In this document: one piece after another, positions 14,220-19,083 of the stretch
Position numbering within the stretch: the first letter of the stretch is position 1
Layout of the letters: each line of letters opens with the position of its first letter
Assembly (NCBI GenBank): GCA_964575675.1
Contig: CAZNRY010000073.1
Location: 1 to 19,083, forward strand
Length of the DNA: 19,083 bases
Direction: 5' to 3'
Source of the DNA: CAZNRY01 sp964575675
GTDB taxonomy: Bacteria; Eisenbacteria; RBG-16-71-46; CAIMUX01; VGJL01
The notes under the pieces: generated by a model
What the model was told of the DNA's origin: nothing
Database searches by the model: none
The model's input: only the letters and a program-made list of their open reading frames with translations
Translations under genes and position numbers: made by a program

Positions 14220-15461
14220 TCAGAGCTCCGGGTAGAGGGGGAAGGCGGCGGCCAGATCGCGGGCGCGGTCGCGGACCCGGCGGACGGTTTCCTCGTCCCC
14301 CTTCGACGCAAGAACCTCACCGATCAGCCCACCGATATGATCCATCTCCTGCTCTTTCATCCCGCGCGTGGTGAGGGCGGGGGTTCCGATCCTGACCCCG
14401 CTCGTCGTGAACGGCTTCTCCTTGTCGAATGGGACCGTGTTCTTGTTGACCGTGATCCCCGCGGCTTCCATCCACCGCTCGGCCTTCTTCCCGGTGATTT
14501 CGCGGCTCGAGAGATCGAGCAGGAAGAGGTGCGTGTCGGTGCCGCCGCTCACGACATCGAAGCCGAGCTCCATCAGTTTAGCGGCCAGGCGTTTCGCGTT
14601 CGCGACGACCTGCCGCTGATAGGCCTTGAACTCCTCAGCCATCGCCAGGCGGAAGCAGACCGCCTTGGCTGCGATCACGTGCATCAGAGGCCCACCCTGC
14701 ATCCCAGGGAAACAGGTCTTGTCGATCGCGACCGCCTGCGGTTCGGGGCAGAGAATAAAGCCCGAACGCGGCCCCCGAAGCGTCTTGTGCGTCGTCGAGG
14801 TCACCACGTGGGCGTACGGAACCGGGCTCGGATGAACCCCGGCCGCGACCAGGCCCGCAATGTGGGCCATGTCGACCATCAGAAGGGCGCCGATCTCGTC
14901 AGCGATTTGCCGGAACCGCGGGAAATCCAGGATCCGGGAGTAGGCGCTCGCTCCGGCAACGATCAGCTTCGGCTTCTGCTCGCGCGCGATGGCGGCCAAC
15001 GCGTCGTAGTCGATCATCTTCGTCCCGGGATCGACGCCGTATGCCACAACCTTGAAGAAACGTCCCGAGAAGTTTACCGGGTGTCCGTGCGTCAGGTGCC
15101 CGCCGTGCGAGAGATTCATGCCGAGGATCGTGTCGCCAGGCTCCAGGAGGGCGAAGTAGGCCGAGAGATTGGCCGAGCTGCCGCTGTGCGGCTGCACGTT
15201 CGCGTGGTCGGCTCCGAAAAGCTGCTTCGCCCGCTCGATCGCCAGGGTCTCGACCTGATCGACGAGCTCGCAGCCGCCGTAGTAGCGCTTCCCCGGGTAT
15301 CCCTCCGCGTACTTGTTCGTCAGACACGATCCGACCGCCTCGAGGATGGCCGGGTGGGTGAAGTTCTCGGAGGCGATCATCTCGAGCGTGTCCCGCTGCC
15401 TCGTGAGCTCCCCTTGGACCGCCGCCGCCACCTCCGGATCGATTCCGGGCAAGAATCGCAT
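14220..15461 (-). CDS. glyA: Serine hydroxymethyltransferase
   Basis: A 413-residue PLP enzyme that interconverts serine and glycine with tetrahydrofolate, supplying one-carbon units; cytoplasmic. Recognised by LEMIASENFTHPAILEAVGS (26-45), NKYAEGYPGKRYYGGCE (49-65), the PLP-contacting VDMAHIAGL (Asp197) and the Schiff-base lysine in TSTTHKTLRGPRSG (Lys226). The C-terminal GVRIGTPALTTRG is also typical. Length is normal for bacterial GlyA (about 415). The ATG is 13 bases after the ilvE stop and follows aggaagggggagg. Position after tsaC and the LMW phosphatase recalls the ywlC-ywlE-glyA region of Bacillus. No glycine riboswitch or other leader is visible directly upstream. Confidence 0.98.
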   Translation of the reverse strand: MRFLPGIDPEVAAAVQGELTRQRDTLEMIASENFTHPAILEAVGSCLTNKYAEGYPGKRYYGGCELVDQVETLAIERAKQLFGADHANVQPHSGSSANLSAYFALLEPGDTILGMNLSHGGHLTHGHPVNFSGRFFKVVAYGVDPGTKMIDYDALAAIAREQKPKLIVAGASAYSRILDFPRFRQIADEIGALLMVDMAHIAGLVAAGVHPSPVPYAHVVTSTTHKTLRGPRSGFILCPEPQAVAIDKTCFPGMQGGPLMHVIAAKAVCFRLAMAEEFKAYQRQVVANAKRLAAKLMELGFDVVSGGTDTHLFLLDLSSREITGKKAERWMEAAGITVNKNTVPFDKEKPFTTSGVRIGTPALTTRGMKEQEMDHIGGLIGEVLASKGDEETVRRVRDRARDLAAAFPLYPEL

Positions 15462-15474
15462 CGCCTCCCCCTTC

Positions 15475-16398
15475 CTACTTCAACTCGCTCAGCCAGCCGT
15501 GTTCGTCCCGCAGGTCGCCGCGGATCAAGCCAAAGAACAGATTCTGAAGCCTCTTCGTGATGGGTCCCGGCTCCCCGGTCCCGATTGGGATCCGATCGAT
15601 CGATCGAATCGGGGTGATCTCCGCGGCGGTTCCCGTGAAGAATGCCTCGTCGGCGATGTAGAGCATCCCGCGAGGGATCCTCTGTTCGAGCATTTCGAGG
15701 CCGCTCTTGCGCGCCAAGCGAATCACCGTGTCGCGCGTGATTCCGAGAAGAATGCTCGAGCTCAGGGGGGGCGTGTAGATCACACCGTCGCGAACGCAGA
15801 AGAAGTTCTCGCCGCTTCCCTCGCTCACACAGCCGTCCGATGCCAAGGCGATCCCCTCGACGTAGCCGTTCAGGATCGCCTCCATCTTGATCAGCTGGCT
15901 GTTCATGTAGTTCGAACCGCACTTCGCGATCGGCGGGAACGTGTTCGCGCCCTGCCGGTTCCAGGAGGAAACACAGACGTCGATACCCTTCTCGAGCGCA
16001 TCTGGGCCGAGGTACTCGCCCCACTTCCAAACAAGGATCGCGGCCTCGGTCTTGTTCTTCAGGGGGTTGACCCCCAACCCGCCCGGTCCGCGATAGACGA
16101 CGGGCCGGATGTAGCACTCGGTAAACCCGTTCACCCGGATCGTCTCGACCGCCGCATTCACGAGGGCTTCCAACGTATACGGAATCTCCATCCGGTAGAT
16201 TCGCGCCGAATCGAAGAGACGCCGCATGTGATCCTGCAGCCGGAAGATCCTCGGCCCCTTGGGCGTGTCATAGCTCCGGATCCCCTCGAAGACGCTCGAA
16301 CCATAGTGGATGACATGCGAGGAGATGTGGATCCTCGCATCCCCCCAGGCGACCAGCTCGCCATTGACCCAAACCTTCTCCGCCAGCTTCTCGTTCAT
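15475..16398 (-). CDS. ilvE: Branched-chain amino acid aminotransferase
   Basis: A 307-residue fold-type IV PLP transaminase catalysing the last step of valine, leucine and isoleucine synthesis. Diagnostic parts are HYGSSVFEGIRSY (31-43), IRPVVYRG (97-104), the PLP lysine in IAKCGSNYM (Lys159, the same position as in E. coli IlvE), GYVEGIAL and SEGSGENFF, LGITRDTVI and FFTGTAAEITPIRSI. ATG 16398 follows gggaggag at good spacing and gives the normal IlvE length; the open frame to 16464 was rejected as overlapping the phosphatase end. It sits between the LMW phosphatase (40-base gap) and glyA, so amino-acid synthesis genes are joined here to a translation-related pair. Confidence 0.96.
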   Translation of the reverse strand: MNEKLAEKVWVNGELVAWGDARIHISSHVIHYGSSVFEGIRSYDTPKGPRIFRLQDHMRRLFDSARIYRMEIPYTLEALVNAAVETIRVNGFTECYIRPVVYRGPGGLGVNPLKNKTEAAILVWKWGEYLGPDALEKGIDVCVSSWNRQGANTFPPIAKCGSNYMNSQLIKMEAILNGYVEGIALASDGCVSEGSGENFFCVRDGVIYTPPLSSSILLGITRDTVIRLARKSGLEMLEQRIPRGMLYIADEAFFTGTAAEITPIRSIDRIPIGTGEPGPITKRLQNLFFGLIRGDLRDEHGWLSELK

Positions 16399-16438
16399 GG
16401 TTCGCTCCTCCCGACGACTCGCCCTTCTTGGGATCGAA

Positions 16439-16927
16439 TCACCCGTCAATCTCTCCCCTGCCAACCATTGCGCCTATCTTCGGAAGGGCGGCCCGAAGAC
16501 TCGCCTCGATCGAACGAAGGGTCCTCTTGTAGACCTCACGCCCGCGGCCGATCGGATCCGGGATTCCAAGCGGATCTCCCGAGGGATCGCCAAACGTGGT
16601 GATCAGGTGGGTCTTCTCGGCCGCGTCCGGGAACGAACTCAGCAGACGGTCGCCGTGTTCCGGCTCCATCGTGAGGATCAGATCGGCTCGCCCCACGAGC
16701 CTGGCCGCGAGGGCTCGGGCGACGTGTCCCCGAAGATCGACTCCCGAGGCGGCTGTGACCTCAACGGCGTCGGAGGAGGCCGCAGCCCCCTCGGCCGCGA
16801 AGGTCCCCGCCGACTCGACCACCACCTCTCCGTGTTGGTCATTGTCGCGCAGCATCTTGCGGAGCACTCCCTCGGCCATGGGGCTGCGGCAGACGTTTCC
16901 GGTACAGACCAGAAGCACCCGGATCAT
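16439..16927 (-). CDS. Low-molecular-weight protein phosphatase (YwlE/Wzb-like)
   Basis: A 162-residue cysteine-dependent phosphatase of the LMW-PTP fold. The P-loop is VCTGNVCRSPMAEG (Cys8 nucleophile, Arg14), and the general acid is Asp124 in IPDPIGRG. By neighbours (tsaC upstream, glyA downstream) it is in the place of YwlE, the phosphoarginine phosphatase of Bacillus. However, the YwlE P-loop Thr (CTGNTCR) is Val12 here, which is closer to the Ile of tyrosine phosphatases, so protein-tyrosine phosphatase activity is at least as likely. The final residues (MVGRGEIDG) are polar. The ATG follows gaggagcaaggg. It is the first gene after the candidate promoter at 17014-17043. Confidence 0.93.
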   Translation of the reverse strand: MIRVLLVCTGNVCRSPMAEGVLRKMLRDNDQHGEVVVESAGTFAAEGAAASSDAVEVTAASGVDLRGHVARALAARLVGRADLILTMEPEHGDRLLSSFPDAAEKTHLITTFGDPSGDPLGIPDPIGRGREVYKRTLRSIEASLRAALPKIGAMVGRGEIDG

Positions 16928-17013
16928 TCCCTTGCTCCTCGATCAGGTAGTGAGGACAGAGTCTTGTGGCGCTCAGGGGACCCCGCACCGCCCAACAGAC
17001 CAATTCCTCCGCG

Positions 17014-17043
17014 ATTCTATGAATCGTTCCGGCGTAGCGTCAA
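17014..17043 (-). promoter_or_regulatory. Sigma70-like promoter of the phosphatase-ilvE-glyA-HIT genes
   Basis: On the minus strand TTGACG (17043-17038) is followed after 18 bases by TAGAAT (17019-17014); both boxes match the sigma70 consensus at five of six positions. It lies in the 154-base gap between tsaC and the phosphatase gene, giving an untranslated leader of roughly 80 bases. This is the best promoter-like sequence in the window. The leader carries a purine-rich ggagga close to the predicted start, but no convincing leader peptide. Confidence 0.6.
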
Positions 17044-17081
17044 GCGTTTCCTAGAGTTGCCGGATTCCAGGTCAAGTTGAT

Positions 17082-17759
17082 CTAGAGGTTCAGTGCTCCC
17101 GACCGGAGGACAACGGGATCGCTCCCCGTCAGATCGACAACGGTCGAAGCCTGTCCATTGAGCTCCCCGCCGTCGACCAGGGCGTCGAGCGACGCCCCGA
17201 ACGCACGGGAAAGGGGTTCGAATCGGTGGGCGGTCGGCTCACCCGCCCGATTCGCCGAGGTCGAGAATAGGGGCACGCCGAGCGCCCCGAGAAGTGCCTG
17301 CAGAAAGGGCGAGACCGGCCACCGGAAGGACAGAGTGTCCCCCGGCCCGCAGAACTCGGGCGGGACGTGAGGACGGGCCCGCAGAACGGCGGTCAGGGGG
17401 CCCGGCCAGTGCTCGAGCAAAAGATCGTAGGACGCTCCATGGGGAGGTTCTGCGTAACGGAAAACCATCTCCGGCCCGGAGACAAGGGAGAGCATCGGGG
17501 AAGCGCTCTCGGACCCCTTCAGGTCCTTGATCCGGCGGCGCGCTTCGAGGGAATCGAATCGCGCGGAGAAGCCGTAAATGGTGTCGGTCGGCAGGAGCAC
17601 TGCCCCTCCCTCCCTCAGAATCGGAACGAGGGAACGGATGACGCGGATCGAGGGACCGCGCTTCGCCAAGCGGAAGATCGGGGTCGCTTGAGCCGGTTTC
17701 TGAGCGCGTGGATCCATGGATTGTCCCACCGCAGCCTCCCCTCCTGCGCGACCGGACAT
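17082..17759 (-). CDS. tsaC: TsaC/Sua5 (YrdC-domain) L-threonylcarbamoyladenylate synthase
   Basis: A YrdC-fold enzyme of up to 225 residues that makes threonylcarbamoyl-AMP from threonine, bicarbonate and ATP, the first step of the t6A37 tRNA modification; cytoplasmic. Motifs are GGAVLLPTDTIYGFSAR (51-67), WPGPLTAVLR (118-127), LSFRWP and PLFSTSANRAGEPT (163-176). The usual KGR at the loop after the helix reads KGSES (81-85). There is no C-terminal Sua5 domain, so it is the short TsaC/YwlC form, or slightly longer than minimal because of an N-terminal tail. The start is uncertain: ATG 17759 follows gagggg; GTG 17729 follows a stronger aggaggggagg; ATG 17717 has little. It is divergent from the deoxyhypusine synthase-like gene. 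Confidence 0.92.
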   Translation of the reverse strand: MSGRAGGEAAVGQSMDPRAQKPAQATPIFRLAKRGPSIRVIRSLVPILREGGAVLLPTDTIYGFSARFDSLEARRRIKDLKGSESASPMLSLVSGPEMVFRYAEPPHGASYDLLLEHWPGPLTAVLRARPHVPPEFCGPGDTLSFRWPVSPFLQALLGALGVPLFSTSANRAGEPTAHRFEPLSRAFGASLDALVDGGELNGQASTVVDLTGSDPVVLRSGALNL

Positions 17760-17761
17760 CG

Positions 17762-17790
17762 TTGCCCCTCGCCCCCAGTGTCCTTACACT
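17762..17790 (+). promoter_or_regulatory. Candidate promoter of the deoxyhypusine synthase-like gene
   Basis: TTGCCC (17762-17767), a 17-base spacer and TACACT (17785-17790) match sigma70 boxes at four of six positions each. A start near 17797 would give a leader of about 30 bases carrying gaggagg before ATG 17828. The boxes lie in the short divergent region next to the start of tsaC, so rightward initiation could interfere with leftward initiation. Confidence 0.45.
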
Positions 17791-17827
17791 CCTGCAAGCG
17801 TGGAGGAGGAACCGCGAGGAGGCCCAG

Positions 17828-18994
17828 ATGCCGGAGCAAAGCCCCTACTTGAAGGGACCGAAAATAGCCCCCGAACCGATCCACCCGGGGATGTCCGTCA
17901 GCGACTTGATCCGCCGCACCTTCCTGGCATACAACGCTGGGAGAATGCGCGCGGGGTGCCGGTTGCTGGCAGAGAAGATGTTGGCCGAGCAGGGAACCGT
18001 GGGACTAGCCCTCTCGGGCGCCCTCACCCCCGCCGGCCTGGGCATCTCTTGCCTCGCCCCTCTTCTCCGAGCCGGCCACATCGACTGGATCGTCACCACC
18101 GGCGCGAACCTCTATCACGATACGCATTTCGGTCTCGGGTTGTCACTCCATCAAGGAACTCCCTTCCTCGATGACACCCTCCTTCGGAGTCAGGGGATCG
18201 TGAGGATCTACGACATCCTCTTCGACTATGACGTCCTCCTCTCCACCGATCGCTTCTACCGCGAGGTCGTTTCGGGCCCGGCCTTCCAGAAGTCGATGTC
18301 ATCGGCCGAATTCCATTACCTCGTGGGCAAGTACGTGAGGGATCGCGAGCGGGTCTTGGGACTCACCGAGAGTTGTCTGATCGCGGTGGCCCATGATTGC
18401 GGGGTCCCCGTCTACACGAGCTCTCCGGGCGATTCATCGATCGGCATGAACATCGCGGCCACCGCCCTTGCGGGCAATCGTCTCGTCTTGGACCCCAACC
18501 TCGACGTCAACGAGACCGCGGCGATCGTGTACGACGCCAAACGAAGGGGGACGAGCGGCGTCTGGATACTCGGAGGCGGTTCGCCGAAGAATTTCGTGCT
18601 GCAGACCGAGCCTCACATTCAGGAGGTCTTGGCGATCTCCGACAGCGGGCACGACTTCTTCCTGCAGGTGACCGATGCGCGCCCCGACACGGGAGGGCTC
18701 TCGGGGGCGACGCCAAGCGAGGCAGTTTCGTGGGGGAAGATCGATCCGAACAAGCTGCCGGATGCCGTCGTCGTCTACTGCGATTCTACGATCGCACTGC
18801 CTCTGCTCACGAGCTACGTGCTCGAGTCCGTGCCGCCGCGGCGTCCAAAGCGGCTCTATGACCGGCGCGAGGAGATGCTCGAATCTCTGCGCGCGGCCCA
18901 CCTTCAGACGCGTGTTTCTCAGATGCTCCCGCCCGGGATCAAGGCGCCGGGCAGACGGGACGAGCATGGTCCCCCTCCGCACGGGAACCCCTAG
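17828..18994 (+). CDS. Deoxyhypusine synthase-like protein (bacterial DHS homologue)
   Basis: A 388-residue NAD-dependent enzyme of the deoxyhypusine synthase family. In eukaryotes and archaea DHS moves the aminobutyl group of spermidine to a lysine of e/aIF5A. Bacteria lack that target, and family members have been linked to polyamine (for example homospermidine-type) chemistry. Visible family parts are TTGANLYHDTH (90-100), VPVYTSSPGDSSIG (193-206), WILGGGSPKNF (246-256) and SGATPSEAVSWGKI with the catalytic Lys304. Compared with human DHS as I remember it, Asp243, His288 and Asp316 correspond to Met207, Asn255 and Leu291, so the substrate is probably different. ATG 17828 follows gaggagg; the upstream open frame to 17708 was rejected as overlapping tsaC. 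It is the only clear plus-strand gene. Confidence 0.9.
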   Translation: MPEQSPYLKGPKIAPEPIHPGMSVSDLIRRTFLAYNAGRMRAGCRLLAEKMLAEQGTVGLALSGALTPAGLGISCLAPLLRAGHIDWIVTTGANLYHDTHFGLGLSLHQGTPFLDDTLLRSQGIVRIYDILFDYDVLLSTDRFYREVVSGPAFQKSMSSAEFHYLVGKYVRDRERVLGLTESCLIAVAHDCGVPVYTSSPGDSSIGMNIAATALAGNRLVLDPNLDVNETAAIVYDAKRRGTSGVWILGGGSPKNFVLQTEPHIQEVLAISDSGHDFFLQVTDARPDTGGLSGATPSEAVSWGKIDPNKLPDAVVVYCDSTIALPLLTSYVLESVPPRRPKRLYDRREEMLESLRAAHLQTRVSQMLPPGIKAPGRRDEHGPPPHGNP

Positions 18995-19027
18995 CCCGCG
19001 AGCTCGGACGTCAGCCTCTAGACCGGT

Positions 19028-19083
19028 ATGACTTCGGCTGAGAAGCGAGCCCGCGCGCCGCGAGGTCCGGCGCCCCCGGAACA
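19028..19083 (+). CDS. Possible start of a next gene, cut by the window end
   Basis: An ATG at 19028 opens a frame (MTSAEKRARAPRGPAPPE) with no stop before the window ends. It is 33 bases after the deoxyhypusine synthase-like stop, on the same strand. No good ribosome-binding site precedes it, and 18 residues are too few to identify a family. It could equally be noncoding. The bases between 18995 and 19027 hold no terminator that I can see. Confidence 0.25.
   Translation, partial: MTSAEKRARAPRGPAPPE

Noticed and set aside
14337..15560. Plus-strand open frame of 407 residues
   Set aside because: Antisense shadow of glyA caused by high GC at third codon positions.
15313..16602. Plus-strand open frame of 429 residues
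   Set aside because: It lies antisense to ilvE and parts of glyA and the phosphatase, all with full catalytic motifs; its translation has no recognisable domain.
16928..17010. Short leader-peptide frame after ggagga in front of the phosphatase gene
   Set aside because: The TTG is too close to the purine motif, and the frame runs far into the phosphatase gene without control-codon enrichment.

Overview
This is a GC-rich bacterial window of compactly packed genes. Nineteen genes lie on the minus strand and are transcribed right to left, from about 17.76 kb down to 0.15 kb. One gene reads rightwards at the right end. I see no mobile element, CRISPR array, tRNA or rRNA, and no gene-free stretch above 300 bases; the longest gap is about 154 bases (16928-17081). 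High GC, a full Bat (aerotolerance) cluster, a bactofilin, a SpoIIE-type phosphatase with GAF domains and a bacterial deoxyhypusine synthase homologue would fit a GC-rich FCB-group or related candidate-phylum bacterium (for example Gemmatimonadota or Eisenbacteria-like). That assignment is inference and I cannot settle it from this window.

Right part (13.86-18.99 kb): a deoxyhypusine synthase-like gene (+) is divergent from a TsaC/Sua5 tRNA-modification gene (-). After a good sigma70-like promoter comes a run of low-molecular-weight phosphatase (YwlE-like), branched-chain aminotransferase (ilvE), serine hydroxymethyltransferase (glyA) and a HIT hydrolase. The order tsaC - phosphatase - glyA recalls the ywlC-ywlE-glyA neighbourhood of Bacillus.

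Central part (5.53-13.80 kb): a complete, tightly coupled Bat operon in the order MoxR AAA+ ATPase, DUF58 protein, an unusual lipoprotein with a transmembrane segment, BatA, BatB (two membrane VWA proteins), BatC (TPR), BatD (large membrane beta-domain protein) and BatE (TPR plus membrane and SH3-like region). Most junctions are ATGA or GTGA overlaps, so the products are probably made together and act as one envelope complex energised by MoxR. Two small hairpins and a TAGAAT box separate this operon from the HIT gene.

Left part (0.15-5.43 kb): a PtsN-like EIIA protein, a short C4 zinc-ribbon protein, a YtcJ-like amidohydrolase, a GAF-GAF-PP2C (RsbU/SpoIIE) phosphatase, a bactofilin and a rhomboid protease, again with overlapping ends. 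The phosphatase, bactofilin and rhomboid look like one signalling/cell-envelope unit. A strong plus-strand terminator at 60-97 ends a transcript coming from left of the window.

Several genes start with GTG or TTG. Those starts were chosen from ribosome-binding sites and overlap geometry rather than from the longest possible reading frame.
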